Positions 11,061-22,944 of a stretch of 64,000 bases of DNA are shown here, piece after piece. Location: NCBI GenBank assembly GCA_029718625.1, contig CM056397.1:4674590-4738589 (forward strand), given 5' to 3'. The translations under genes were made by a program, and so were the position numbers. The stretch's first letter is position 1. Each line of letters opens with the position of its first letter. This stretch comes from Synaphobranchus kaupii. Lineage: Eukaryota; Chordata; Actinopteri; Anguilliformes; Synaphobranchidae. The notes beneath the pieces were generated by a model. That model was given only the letters and a program-made list of their open reading frames with translations, was not told the DNA's origin and did not search any database.

Positions 11061-11416
11061 TGTTTCTGTGTTCGGTTTTCATTTTGGCGTCGTTGGGACG
11101 CTCTATCAGGTTCTTAGTTCTGTTTCATTCCTTCACTCGTTTTCTCAAGTTTTTGCTTTGTTTCTCTACCTCCTGTAACGCCTAATGATTTAGTGCGTGA
11201 GGTTTTTTGTTAGTTACTCTCGCTGTTTATCGAGACATGCCACCGTTTTTGAGGTTGCTTTGATTTGCCTTGTGCTAGGGAAGTTTTGCTCCTGTTCTTT
11301 TGTTTATCTCCTCCCTGGTGCAGATACATTTTGTGACATATCTTTCTAGATACGCTTTTAGAATCCTTATCGGTCGCGTCTGGTTCTCCTACCCTTACTC
11401 TAACCCTCACGCTATC

Positions 11417-12585
11417 AGTCTAACATCGACATTCCGAGGAAGCTATACCTGTAAAATAGGCTACGATTTTCACTGTGGCCATTTCCATCAAGATGTCTCA
11501 TTATTCAGGCAACAGCTCACGCTATTATTAGCCGTGCAAGGACCGCTGGTTCACGGAAAGCCTGAAAAAGCAGTTGGCATCACCGATACTGCAGTACCAC
11601 AGATTATAAATAAACAAACAGGTGCACTATTCATTATTTAAGTATGTGAACGTAATCATAGCAAAGACCTATTAACAAATGTATCTATGTATTTATTGTT
11701 TTGATTTTCACATAACATCAATTGTTCTCATGACACCCACTCCACGGTGGTTCTAGATTTACAGCGGCAGCCATTACTCTGCAAAAGGGACAAAATGACC
11801 ACCTTCACATGACATGTCATGTTGGCCAATCAGAGAAAAAACTGCCGTGGAAAAAGTGCCGTTTTGAGAAAACACTTGCCTTTCCAGTGTCTCTGACGCA
11901 TCGGCGCATTATCGCAGTTCCTGGTGCAAGATTTACCTACCTGATCTACGTTCCAAATAAAATACTAAAAAGCCAGGAAAGGGCCATTTCATTTTTTTAA
12001 AATATACGTTGGTAGACTAGTTATTGTTTGTATTGACAGAATCCGCTTCATCGCGTTCATATACATGCTACAAGTGCTACAATTTTGAGACCGCTTTAGC
12101 TGCCCTATAGAAGTGAATGGAGAGCGAAAAATACCCTATTCTGGATTATCACCCAAGGGGAGCACAGAGCAACTACCAAACATATTTCACCACCATTTGG
12201 ACTCATATCATGGCCAGGTAACTACACAACCCAAAGTTCTACCAAGGTTCAGTTGTACTTTAACATGGCTCCTTTACAAGCGTCCTTTGCCAAGGTAACT
12301 GCTGGGAGAATTCTAACAGCTTCCTAGGCAAGTTGAACATTAACATTACTGCTGTTTTACTGAGTTTACTGCAACAAATTCACATCGATAGCTAATATGC
12401 TTTGGTAACTAACTAGGTAGTTTAGCTAGCCAGTAAATTCAGGTCATTTTGCTAACTAGGTCACTAGTGACGTTACATTAATACATGACATAACGACAAC
12501 ATTATTGAATGATTACTATGAATACATAATGTTAGCTAAATAGATAACATTACCTATATTGACTAACTTGTGACATTTTGTAACA
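11417..12585. other. No gene recognised
   Basis: Mixed sequence without a long open frame or recognisable repeat ends. It includes several GTTACATTA-type strings around 12400-12560. It may contain old non-autonomous DNA elements that I cannot name. Confidence 0.4.
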
Positions 12586-12800
12586 TTACTGCTTTGGCTG
12601 GTGATATGATAGAAGCTTGGCGTCGGAGTAGGATGAGTCCACAATTACCATGTCATCTGAGTACTTGATGAAAGTGATCTCAGGACAGTTGCTTCGGCAG
12701 TCATCTGTGTAGAGTGTGAATGACAGTGGAGAAACTACAGAGCCTTGTGCTGAGCCAATAGAGATGGTCTTGGTGGTGCTGGTGATAAGTTCTAACATTA
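12586..12800 (-). pseudogene. LINE reverse transcriptase fragment
   Basis: The minus strand contains SAQGSVVSPLSFTLYTDDC followed by ITFIKYSDDMVIVDSS. These are RT motifs: a PQG-type turn and a catalytic YSDD in the slot of Y/FxDD. It resembles the LINE at 38.2-44.1 kb in the FTLYTxDC segment. Only about 70 codons remain. Confidence 0.65.
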
Positions 12801-13365
12801 CGTTAAATTACTTACAATGCAAACATCGCTGTTTGTTTTTTGCCCCGGTTAATCTGAAAGGGGGTCAATTGGGCCCATGCATCGATTTCTACCAGGTCAT
12901 TTATGATTTTTAGTGGACCAATGATTTATGAAATAAGAAATAAGATGTGGTACATTGAAATTTGGGACCGAGATGATGCTGTGATATTACTGTCTATGCA
13001 GATAGGCTATCTTTGTTAATCACTCATGGGTACACTTCTTTAGCCCAATGGGCCATTGAAAACAATAAAGGAAAACTACTGTACTGTCTCCAACAATAAT
13101 AAAGGAGGCTTTGTGATAATTTCTTCAATTATTTATGAAGAAATATCCTCATTGATGTCCTACAAGAGCATATTCAGAAATTGGGTGTGTTTAGAGTAAC
13201 AATATCAATAAACCAGTGCTTATAAAAAAGATTTTAAGAAAATTAAATGACAAATTATCTAAAGAGTCGGACAGTCAAGTTAACAACTGTCTTGACATGT
13301 TCATCATAACCATTTGCTACTGATATAAAATCATCACGAGTAGCGATGTACACGTGATGTACACG

Positions 13366-13591
13366 GGGCGGCAGTGTAGTATAATGGTTAAGGAACTGGA
13401 CTTGTAACCGAAAGGTTGCAGGTTCAATTCCCAGGTAGGACACTGCCGTGGTACCCTTGAGCAAGGTACTTAACCTGAATTGCTTCAGTATATATCCAGC
13501 TGTATAAATGGATAATATGTAAGACATGATAAAAAAAAAGTTGTGTAAGTCGCTCTGGATAAGAGCGTCTGCACAAAATGCCTATAATGTA
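13366..13591 (+). mobile_element. tRNA-derived SINE with L2-like tail, 9-bp TSD
   Basis: The head carries pol III promoter boxes (TAGTATAATGG as box A, GGTTCAATTCC as box B). A conserved body with CCCTTGAGCAAGGTACTTAA follows, and a tail GTAAGTCGCTCTGGATAAGA ... GCGTCTGC shared with L2 LINEs. ATGTACACG flanks it at 13357-13365 and 13592-13600. Sharing a tail lets such SINEs use the L2 machinery. This is a complete copy of 226 bp. Confidence 0.9.
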
Positions 13592-13600
13592 ATGTACACG

Positions 13601-14060
13601 TAACATCCGCCATTTCCCTCCAGTCCAGCTCCCTTTCGTTACATCTGTATTCCCATTCCTTGTGTTGCATGTCATGTTTTTCAGTTCACCCTGTTCGTTT
13701 CATGTTTTATGTTTTCATTTGCAGGCTGGGCGTGTCTCCCCGTTAGTTCCTGGTTTTTCCCTTTGATTTGCCCCAGCCTATCATTTCCCCTGCTCACTCA
13801 CATTTGTCACTCCTTTTAGTTAATCACTCAGTTCACGCACCTGTTTTTCACACTACTTAGTTTCTGCTCACTTGTCACTTTTTGCCAGTTTGTTTTCTGT
13901 GCTGTTTGAGATCTCTCCCAGCCATTCTGATTATTATTCCTGTTTGTCTCGTAACCTGTTTTGCTCTTTTCCTTCATCCAGCCTGTCCAGCCTGCCTCCT
14001 GCCTGCCCCTACCAGCCCTGATTCCTCTCCTGCCCTGCTTTAGTTCGCAAACCCTGTATC
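13601..14060 (+). mobile_element. LTR fragment, family shared with 15345-15932 and 33240-33782
   Basis: It starts TAACATCCGCC directly after the SINE and follows the other two copies through TTTCATTTGCAGGCTGGGCG, CCTTTGATTTGCCCCAGCC and the CAGCCTGTCCAGCCTGCC pyrimidine-rich part. It stops before the poly(A) signal region. The 3' third is missing. Confidence 0.7.
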
Positions 14061-15339
14061 CTGCTTTCCTCCCTACATTCTCTGGAGTATCCTAATAGAA
14101 CACCTTGTTATAAGCAATTTCAGTTTGTTCAGTGCACAGTGCTTAAACTGCACTATAGAGGCCTACAGCCTACATTCATACATTTCCTGGGAGGTCCTTC
14201 AGGTGGTGACTCCACCTATTTTATTTTTTCAAAGCCAAATTCCAAGGCCCAAATATAAGGCCTAGTTTGGAGCCGGCGGTGACCTCATACCTAATTAATC
14301 CTGATTCAATCAGTCAGTATGCAACGAGAGAGGGAGAGGTACACCGGAACAGAGGGCGGCGGTTTCACACGGTGACGGATGGCTCTACTCCACCTTCATC
14401 GGGGGACCTCATTGGACCATAGCCGGGAGCCTGATTGATATTGCTGGGGCGGGTGTGCTCAGGCCCATCTCCTGTGACAGCCCCGTCGCGCTTGGAGCAG
14501 GGGTGGGTGGAGGGACGGAGGATTCATCAAACAGAAATCGTTAAGTGGAGCAGATGGGGCCGGCCGCTTGCCGGAGCTACAGTGCGCCCTGAGCTGCAGC
14601 GGATCCAGAGAGAGGAAATGTCACAAAGCGAGTGCTAGTTGGCAAGCTGGCAAAAGAGGAACCCCGTCATTCACACAGCCTTTTATTTTTATTTGCCTGC
14701 CTTATCAAATGAAGGCCAAGATACTAGTTGGCATATTTGTATATTTGATTTTTTAACTGAACTTTTTTTCATCTCATGTAGATATGTGTATATATAATTG
14801 CTGGTACAAACCTCATGAAGATTTTCAATGTTACTAAAACAGTCATATAAAATAATCATTTTGTCTGAAATTTGGTGAAATACAATAGGCATTTCCCCAA
14901 AATCTCATAGACAGTATAGTCAATGACTTTGCAATGAATTATGGGAGCTTTAGGTAAGAAAAACACAGAAATGGCTGTATGCATTTTCTATAAAGATAAC
15001 GTTTAGAAGAAATTGTATTACCATACCAAACAGGTTGATTGACAAGTGCCACACATGCACATGATTTGTTTTGTAACTTCAAAGGTAAAGATAAATAGCT
15101 TGAGTGCCGATGTACATATTCTTTTCATATTAAAGAAGATTTATCATAACTGCATAATTTTCCAGAGTTTCAGCCACCCTGATCTCCTTTTATTAACACA
15201 TTTATTAATGTTGACTATCCATTAATAATACATTTTTATGATGCAGTTATCAATAACCTATTAGGTATTCATAGCTATACAGTAATCTAAAGCGTTACCC
15301 AGTTACAATATGTTAATCTGAAAAACAAAGACGTAAAAT
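14061..15339. other. No gene recognised; GC-rich patch at 14260-14640
   Basis: No element ends or long ORFs were identified. The patch at 14260-14640 is clearly GC-richer than its surroundings and looks single-copy within the window. The rest is A-T rich. Confidence 0.4.
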
Positions 15340-15344
15340 GTATT

Positions 15345-15932
15345 TGTAACATCCGCCGTTTCCCTCCAGTCGACCTCCCTTTTGTTTCCTTCGTTTTCCC
15401 ATTCCTCATGTTTCATGTTGTGTTTTTCAGTTCTCCCTGTCTGTCTAGTTCTGTGTTTGTTGCAGGCTGGGCATGGTACCAGTTCTTTGATTTCTCCCCT
15501 CACTGACTAGCCTATCACTCTCCTTCCTCGCACACATTCCACACGCCCCTCATTCATTCAATCAGCATTCTCACCTGTTCCCTGCTCTATTTAAGTTCCC
15601 CATTCTCAGTCATTCCTTGCAAGTTCGTTTTCTCAGCCCCGTCTCGAGATCACTCCCGGCCAGTTTTTCTCTATTGCTTGCTAACCTGTTTGTTCTCTGT
15701 TCCTCGCTCCAGCTCGCCCTGCCTGCCTCCCGTTTTGCCCGCTCCAGCCCTGACTCCTCTCCAGCCCAATTTAGTTCGCCAACCCCGCTTCCAGTCCGTC
15801 ACGTTCAGTTTTCCCTGTTCGTTTGTTTGTCTACTACCTTGCCTTGCTAATAAATCCACTCCTTGCGGAGTTTTCCATGAGTTTGCCTCAGAGTCTTGTG
15901 TTTGGGTCCTACCCAGTGTTCTAACCACAACA
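15345..15932 (+). mobile_element. Solo LTR, TSD GTATT
   Basis: It begins TGTAACATCC and ends CCACAACA, with a TATTTAAG box near 15590 and an AATAAA signal near 15851. GTATT flanks it exactly at 15340-15344 and 15933-15937. At 588 bp with a 5-bp duplication it fits a Gypsy-type solo LTR. Related copies lie at 13601-14060 and, inverted, at 33240-33782. Confidence 0.85.
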
Positions 15933-15937
15933 GTATT

Positions 15938-16491
15938 TATATTATCTAATATCTGCTTGACATCCAAAAAGTTGTGTGGAATCAGGACCCAGATTTCATC
16001 CAACTATAATACATGTTTTCCTCTACTTTGTGTGAGAAACGTAAACTTCTGTTATATTATTAATTTCATACACAGCATGGAGTTCACACAGCAGTTGCTG
16101 ACATGAATGACAAATCTTGTGCAAAACTAACACACGCCAGGATGAGTAAGGGCAAAGACAAGGGGCAGCAGTGATGTTTTAAATTTCTGAATGTGACCAT
16201 TTCTAACAACATTCTTTTTCTACTAGTTTTCCAAAAGCTTGAATTAATTGAATCAAAGCTGATTACAGAATAGAGAACAGACTGTGAGTCTTTGCAATGG
16301 ACACATGGATCACACAGAAAAAACATCAGTATACGACGTTGTAACCCTATTTGTAAGTCGCTCTGGATAAGAGTGTAGCTAAAATACTCAAAATGTAAAT
16401 GTAAATATCCATTGTTTATGCATTCATGATCTTTAATGGGATGGCAGGTATGCCATCCGACAAGTTACGGCTTGGCAGGGCATGCCCCATA
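15938..16491. other. Mostly unassigned; L2-like tail at 16340-16405
   Basis: Only the string TAAGTCGCTCTGGATAAGAG followed by an AATGTAAATGTAAAT run (16340-16405) is recognisable; it is an L2/SINE tail fragment. The rest shows nothing assignable. Confidence 0.5.
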
Positions 16492-17525
16492 CAGTGCCTT
16501 GCGAAAGTATTCACCCCCCTTGGCATTTTTCCTATTTTGTTGCAGTACAACCTGTAATTTAAATAGATTTTTATTTGGATTTTATGTAATGGCCTTACAC
16601 AAAATAGTCCAAATAGGTGAAGTGAAATGAAAAAAAAAACTTGCTTTAAAAAATTTAAAAAAAATAAAAAACTGAAAAGTGGTACGTGCATATGTATTCA
16701 CCCCCTTTGCTTTAATGTATTTTTAAAGTATCATATTTAATATTTGGTCGCATATGCTTTGCATGCTGTTACTTCCTGAAGTCTGTGACCCATCAACATC
16801 AAAAGACTCTCGATATCTTATTTTCAGGTACTGTTACAAGCGATACTATAACCTCTCTGCATTTGAATGGATCTCTATGGGAATTGGGGGGTGAGACTAG
16901 ATTCAGATGTAAATTACGCTGGTACAGTATGGAACACATGACTGGTTAAATGGCAGTAAATCATCAAGGGTCTAAGGTATCAAACGAGCCCCAAACCATC
17001 ACTCTGCGGCCACATATGGAGTAGATGTGGATGGCTCACTGCAAGGGTTATTTCTCCTGACTCATTTTCCTATAAAACTATGGGGAAAAAAGTCAGGAGA
17101 AGAAACCCTTAAAGTGATCCATCCACATCTACTCCATATGTGGCCGCAGAGTGATGGTTTGGGGCTCGTTTGATACCTTAGACCCTTGATGACTTACTGC
17201 CATTTAGCCAGTCATGTGTTCCATACTGTACCAACGTAATTTACATCTGAATCTAGTCTCACCCCCCAATTCCCATAGAGATCCATTCAAATGCAGAGAG
17301 GTTATAGTATCGCTTGTAACAGTACCTGAAAATAAGATATCGAGAGTATTTTGATGTTGATGGGTCACAGACTTCAGGAAGTAACAGCATGCAAAGGATA
17401 TGCGACCAAATATTAAATATGATACTTTAAAAATACATTAAAGCAAAGGGGGTGAATACATATGCACGTACCACTTTTCAGTTTTTTTTTTATTTTTTAT
17501 TTTTTATAGCAAGTTTTTTTTTCTC
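16492..17525 (+). mobile_element. Non-autonomous Tc1-type element with internal palindrome
   Basis: The left end, after a TA, is CAGTGCCTTGCGAAAGTATT, the same terminal inverted repeat as the complete element at 34681-35413. The interior is a near-perfect palindrome (16670-17482). The right terminal repeat is missing: sequence after about 17525 no longer matches the 34681 copy. There is no transposase, so movement would have depended on a Tc1 transposase in trans. Confidence 0.8.
16670..17482. repeat. 813-bp palindrome, arms about 400 bp
   Basis: The left arm starts ACTGAAAAGTGGTACGTGCA and the right arm ends with its complement. The centre is near 17076, with a short loop around ATAAAACTATGG. 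The arms differ by only a few bases. A transcript through this region would fold into a long double-stranded RNA. Confidence 0.9.
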
Positions 17526-17817
17526 AAAGATTTACCATATTTGTGGCAGCTGTCATAATGCAAATTATAAGTAACACAGAAAACAACATTCACCAATGTG
17601 CCATAATTTATGTGCACTTGCATTCAGCTGCATTAGCTTTATAGCAGTACACATGTGGAGAGTATAGGGAAAAGGTTAAAAATAGCTCTGTCTTATACAA
17701 TTTTGATGAAGTCAGCCTGCTTTTAATAATTGGTCTGGACCGATGCTCCTAGCTAATGAAGCATAAAAAGAATATCTGAATTTCATATGCATTTCTGACG
17801 CAGCCATCAGGGATGTA
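17526..17817. other. No feature recognised
   Basis: A-T rich spacer between two Tc1-type elements; it ends with the TA target (17816-17817) of the next element. Confidence 0.5.
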
Positions 17818-18606
17818 CAGTGGCGCCTGAAAGTATTCATACCCCTTCACTTTTTGCACACTTTATTTTAAATGGATAAAATTGTAATTTTTGCCCATCA
17901 ATCTACACTCAATAACCCATAATGACAAAGTGAAAACATGTTTTTAGAAATTTTAGGAAATGTATGAAAAATCAAAAACTGAAATCTCTCATTTACATAA
18001 GTATTCATACCCTTTGCTTTAACATATTTTTAAAATATCATAATTAATATTTGGTCGCATATCCTTTACATGCTGTGACTTCCTGAAGTCTGTGACCCAT
18101 CAACATCAAAACACTCTCGATATCTTATTTTCAGGTACTGTTACAAGCGATACTATAACCTCTCTGCATTTTAATTGATCTCTATGGGGAGTGAGACTAG
18201 ATTCAGCTGTAAATTACACTGGTACAGTATGGAACACATGGCTGGCTAAAGGGCTGTAAGTCATCAAGGGTCTGAGCTATCGAACAAGCCCCAAACCATC
18301 ACTCTGTTGCCAGATATGGAGTAGATGTGGATGGATCACTGCAAGGGTTATTTATCCTGACTCATTTTCCTATAGAACTCTATGGCGAAAAAAGTCAGGA
18401 GAAACAACCCTTAAAGTGATCCATCCATATCTACTCCATATCTGGCCGCAGAGTGTTTTTGAGTAAGTAAGTAAGTAAGTAAATTTTATTTATATAGCGC
18501 CTTTCCCAGCACGGATGCACAGGGTGCTTTACAAACCATGAGTATATATAAAAAATAAAAACATATTAAAACAGGAATAAAACAATAACAGTCAGACAGT
18601 GAGAGC

Positions 18607-21600
18607 CTATGAAGGTCCGAACGCCTGCCTAAACAGGTGTGTCTTCAGCTGTTTTTTAAAAAGAGTCTCTGATGGAATGTTTCTTAGGACCAGGGGAAGT
18701 GCATTCCAGAGCCTAGGGGCCGCCACCCCAAAGGCTCGGTCACCTTTCGTCTTCAGCCTGGTCCTGGGCACCATCAGGAGCTCCTGGTCGGCTGATTGTA
18801 ATGACCGGCTGTTGGTGTAGGGGCGGATGAGGTCCATGATGTAGGCTGGGGCTAGACCATGACATGCACGATGTGTGAGAACCAGAACCTTGAACTGTAT
18901 CCTGAACTGCAGAGGGAGCCAGTGCAGGGCGGCGAGGATGGGGGTGATATGGCATGATTTCTTGGACCTGGTCAGCAGTCTAGCAGCGGCATTTTGGACA
19001 AGTTGGAGTTTGTCGACAGATGATTTGTTGAGGCAGGTAAACAGAGAATTACAGTAATCAAGTCTAGATGAGATGAAAGCATGAACAGACATTTCTAATT
19101 CAGTGTGGGATATGATGGACCGGAGTTTTGCGATATTTCTGAGGTGAAAAAAACAGGTGCGAGTGAGGTTTAGTATACGTATGTTTGTCCAAAAGCATTG
19201 ACTGGTCAAAGATGACACCCAGATTCCTCAGGTGAGGACGGACATTTCCCTCAAGGGACCCCAGGTGGGCAGCAACCCTGGCAGCGACTGGTTGGGCCGC
19301 TACAATTAGCACCTCTGTCTTTGCTCCATTGCGTTGTAGGAAGTTACTCCCCAACCAGGACTCAATGGCGGATAGACATTCCTGGAGGATGCTCAGTTGT
19401 TCTAATTTGCCTGGCTTGCAGGAGAAATGCAGCTGGATGTCGTCCGCGTAAAAGTGGTAGGAAATACCCTTGAATTTGCTGATCAACAGGCCTAGAGGAA
19501 GCATGTACAGGGCAAACAGGATAGGGGCCAGCACAGATCCCTGTGGCAGACCACATGAAAGGGGAGTGGGGTCAGATTTAAAAGGGCCTACAGCCACAGA
19601 GAAACTTCTGTCTACAAGGTAGGAGGCAAACCATTTAATGGCGCTCCCGGAGATGCCCACCCAGTCCCTGAGCCTGTCTAACAGGATGGAGTGGTCTACC
19701 GTGTCAAATGCGGCACTGAGATCTAGCAGGACCAGGACTGAGCATTCACCAGCGTCAGATGAGAGCATGATGTCATTGGATACTCTGAGGAGGGCCGTTT
19801 CAGTGGAGTGTCTCTTACGGAAACCGGATTGAAATTTGTCTGAGATGTTGTGGGTTGTAAGATGGGAGATGAGCTGGGTGGCTACCACCTTCTCTAACAT
19901 CTTAGAGACAAAAGGAAGTTTGGAAATGGGTCTATAGTTTTGGGGCAAAGAGGGATCCAGGTTGGGCTTTTTAAGGAGGGGCTGAACAGCCGCCTGCTTA
20001 AAAGAGGATGGGACTGTGCTAGACGCTATGGACATGTTAATGATGGCAACTAGATTGGGGCCAACAGTGGGCATAACCTTTTTTAGCATGGAGGTGGGCA
20101 GTACATCTACGGGGCTGGAGGAGGTCTTCATGGAGATTACAATGTCAGTTAAATCATCCAGTGAGACAGGTAGGAAACTGCTCAGCAAAGGATGGGAGAC
20201 TGGGCAAAGGAGTTGGGGAGAGGTGGATGGGGTGATGCTAGCCCTGACATCAGCAACCTTGTTTACAAAGAACAGGGAGAACCGGTTACAGTCATCATTG
20301 GAAAACACAGGCACAGATGGAAGGGGAGGAGAGACAAGTGTATTTATGGTACTAAATAACACTCTGGGGTTGTGCCTGCTGGATGAAATGAGATTTGAGA
20401 AGTAGGAGGCCCTCGCACTTTTAACTGCATCATTAAATTCTGCAATCAGCTCTTTGTGATACAGACGATGGACTTGGAGGTTGGTAGATTTCCATTTCGC
20501 CTCTGCCCTACGGCACTTTCGTCTGAGCTGACATATACTGTCGTTTAACCACGGGGATGAATTGACAGGATGGACAGTGCGGGTGACGAGGGGAGCTACG
20601 TCATCTAGAATGGCTGTGCAGCGTGCGTTAAAACCAGAAACCAAACAATCCACGTCATCATCAGGCGACATTAAAACATTGCAGGCAAAATTCTCCGAAA
20701 AGCTAGTTATTACTGAGTTGCTTATAATTCGAGAGAAATGGATACGTTTTGCTGGCACAAAATCGTTGTCAACTGACAGACTGAACATTACACATTTGTG
20801 ATCGGACACCAACAGGTCCTCGATACAGACATTTGAGACATTTAGACCGATGGTGAAAACAAGGTCTAGAGTGTTACCTTTGGCGTGAGTGGGACCAGAC
20901 ACATGTTGGATAAAATTGAATGAATCCGTGAGTTTGAGGAAATCTACAGCAAAGGTATCCGCGCTCTTATTTATATGGATGTTAAAATCCCCTAGCATGA
21001 GGATTCTGTCAGAGCGGATGATAGAGGCAAGAAAGTCGCTAAAATCAGCTAGAAAAGAGCCGTTTTTGCCAGGGGGGCGGTAAATCAGAACGCAGAAAAA
21101 GGGGTTCATGCGACCGACTTTGTTAACTTCAAAAGAAGAAAAGGATTTACAGCTCACCGTCCGTGAGCGGAAACAGTCCCGGAGGATAGTGGCTAGACCT
21201 CCACCTCGGCCAGTGGATCTCGGGGCATAGGAGAAAGAGCAGTCCCTCGGGCAGAGTTCAATTAGCGAGGTAAAATCGTCCGCTCTTTGCCAAGTCTCCG
21301 TAATCTGCAGAAAGTTCAAGTTCTTGGAGACAAACAGCTCGTTCAGTACGAACAATTTGTTCGCAATAGATCTGGCGTTAAGCAGTCCGAAATCGATGCG
21401 GTCAGAGCCAGCTCTGCCGAAGGTGGAAGCTCGAGGGAGAGGTCGGAGCCACCCGGTACGGCTCCCAGCTCGCCCGCACTCAGGCACTGAAGCCACACTC
21501 GTGGGCGGATGGCGGTGATCACCTCCTGGGATGGAAGGCCTGGGTCGTGCACACGCAGGCACTGAAGCCACCCTCATGTGCGCTCGTCGGTGGGGTACAG

Positions 21601-21870
21601 GCACAAACGCTGGTAGCTGCGTCGGGGATGCAGGGAGGACGGGCCGTAGACATGACAGCCTCCGGCAGGGATCAGCAGCCGTGGCAATGGACTGGAGCCC
21701 GGACAGGGAGCGGTCTCGGGATAGCTTTCGGAGCATCACCGCAGATCCTGCTCGTCTACTCCGTCTTCTAGCTTGTCTTGGCCGGGAGCAGCTGCAGGAA
21801 GGCGTCCAGGCAATACCGGGGATACAGCGTCGAAGGGCTCGGTGGGATCTCCACTGTTCGGATCGATGAG
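18607..21870 (-). pseudogene. LINE-2 ORF2: endonuclease plus reverse transcriptase, frameshifted
   Basis: In order on the minus strand are an apurinic-type endonuclease with NARSIANK, TETW, LMLGDFNIHI and SDHK, and then RT with [64 protein letters not shown] and the catalytic YADD. The C-terminal part with RLDYCNSLF and [12 protein letters not shown] is in another frame (18607-19218), so a frameshift lies near 19150-19200. The long frame extends formally to 22063, but its last codons are read through the ERV LTR and a 5' UTR and are not part of the gene. The EN and RT active sites look intact; the frameshift disables the product. Confidence 0.8.
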
Positions 21871-21991
21871 ACAGCGAGTCCGCCACCGATGCACGGATGT
21901 TTAATAATGTAAGGAAATCATACCTTATCACTGATTTTACACTGTTCTCACAAAATGATGAACAAATGAACAGAACAAACAAGGCGAGTAT

Positions 21992-22504
21992 TGTGAAGGA
22001 ATTTTCTGTTTTACAATATGTGTGTATTAACATAGAGACAATCACATGATTATCATTAAGCATTTAATATAATAGATCAATTATATATGGAGTTAAGTAA
22101 TTAAATAATGTATTCTTTGTGAACACTGAGTAGGTCATGGTTCACACCCTCTGTGTCTCTCCTTCACATTCTGCTGAGACAGGCAGTCTGTAAGGCAGAT
22201 GTTTTCGTTACTTGTTTTGAAGGTTATTGATAGTTATAGAGACAAAACATCAAGAATTGGATACCTTTGTCTCTGTATGTTTAGAAACCGCCCCTTGTGG
22301 CAAATCAGTAAAGCAACGATTATTGTGTATAAATCTCCTCTGTATGCTGTTTCTAAGTCAGAGTGATTCTGGTGAGAATCTCTCTCGTTCTAGTTTATCT
22401 CAAATAAACTGAAATTCTTTTTCTTATTCTATTTACATCGGTTTGTTGTGGTTCTGTTTGGACAGACTTGCTCACTGTGGGTTGAATGGGAAAAATCCAC
22501 GACA
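21992..22504 (+). repeat. ERV-1 5' LTR
   Basis: Begins TGTGAAGG and ends CCACGACA. It contains a TATAAA box (22328-22333) and an AATAAA signal (22403-22408) 70 nt further on, defining likely U3, R and U5 parts. Confidence 0.95.
22328..22333 (+). promoter_or_regulatory. TATA box of ERV-1 LTR promoter
   Basis: TATAAA in the context GTGTATAAATCTCC. Transcription would start about 25-30 nt downstream, near 22355-22362, upstream of the AATAAA signal as needed for an R region. Confidence 0.7.
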
Positions 22505-22507
22505 ATA

Positions 22508-22525
22508 TGGCGTAGTCGGCAGGAT
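22508..22525 (+). other. ERV-1 primer binding site, tRNA-Ser
   Basis: TGGCGTAGTCGGCAGGAT lies 3 nt after the LTR. From my knowledge of vertebrate tRNA-Ser (AGA/TGA type), its 3' end plus CCA is the exact complement over 18 nt. Retroviruses prime minus-strand DNA from such a tRNA. Serine is an uncommon choice. Confidence 0.85.
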
Positions 22526-22742
22526 TGCTAACTTGATTTTCTCCTACGCAGATTTCTCTCAAGTCGGAACGGCTTAGACAGTGCGCACTGCCGGGAGTTC
22601 AAACCCCGATACCGCAACCCACCTTCTCATAGAGAGGTAACTGTAACCAGTGGCCTAGAGGAAGGACGGCGGCGACCGGACCGAGGAGAGTAAGACGTCT
22701 GTCTGGGGTGATCAATACGCAATCCATAGAAAGAGAATCACA

Positions 22743-22744
22743 GG
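22743..22744 (+). promoter_or_regulatory. Candidate major splice donor
   Basis: CAG|GTGAGC fits the 5' splice-site consensus and lies in the leader between primer site and gag, where retroviruses place the donor used for env mRNA. This is inferred from consensus only. Confidence 0.45.
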
Positions 22745-22944
22745 TGAGCCACCACAGCAAAACGTAACTTGAGGCTGTATCGCGCTCAAATTCTAAAAAG
22801 TTTGATTAGTGACCGACGGGTCCGTCACTCTGTGGAGTGATTCAAACTGTGGAGGCTGTATGCTACTCCCACCCATGGACTAATATTTCTCTTTTTCTTT
22901 CACCTTTTTCTTTCTCTTGTAATGAGCTCTGAAACATTTTTGTA

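Larger units (their letters stand above)
7800..11411 (+). mobile_element. Ty3/Gypsy chromovirus, decayed (Gypsy-1)
   Basis: It is bounded by related LTR sequences that both begin TGTCATGGTTATTAGCAGCC, at 7800 and 11036. CTATC occurs at 7795-7799 and again at 11412-11416, a candidate 5-bp target duplication. A G-rich purine tract ending GGGGGGGTCC abuts the 3' LTR. The 5' LTR has a TATAAATAG box near 7952. The 3' LTR lacks the stretch corresponding to about 7877-8205. gag and most of the protease are deleted; only remnants of RT, RNase H, integrase and a chromodomain remain. Confidence 0.75.

Noticed and set aside
15617..16106. Overlapping 77-142-codon frames on both strands
   Set aside because: They arise from pyrimidine-rich solo LTR sequence; no domain is seen and they disappear in the related copies.
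20016..20405. 129-codon plus-strand frame
   Set aside because: Antisense shadow of the LINE-2 ORF2, as are the other plus-strand frames at 19.6-21.9 kb.
21871..22063. N-terminal extension of the LINE-2 frame to 22063
   Set aside because: The added codons are read through the LINE 5' UTR and, from 21992, through the ERV-1 LTR; they are not conserved LINE coding sequence.
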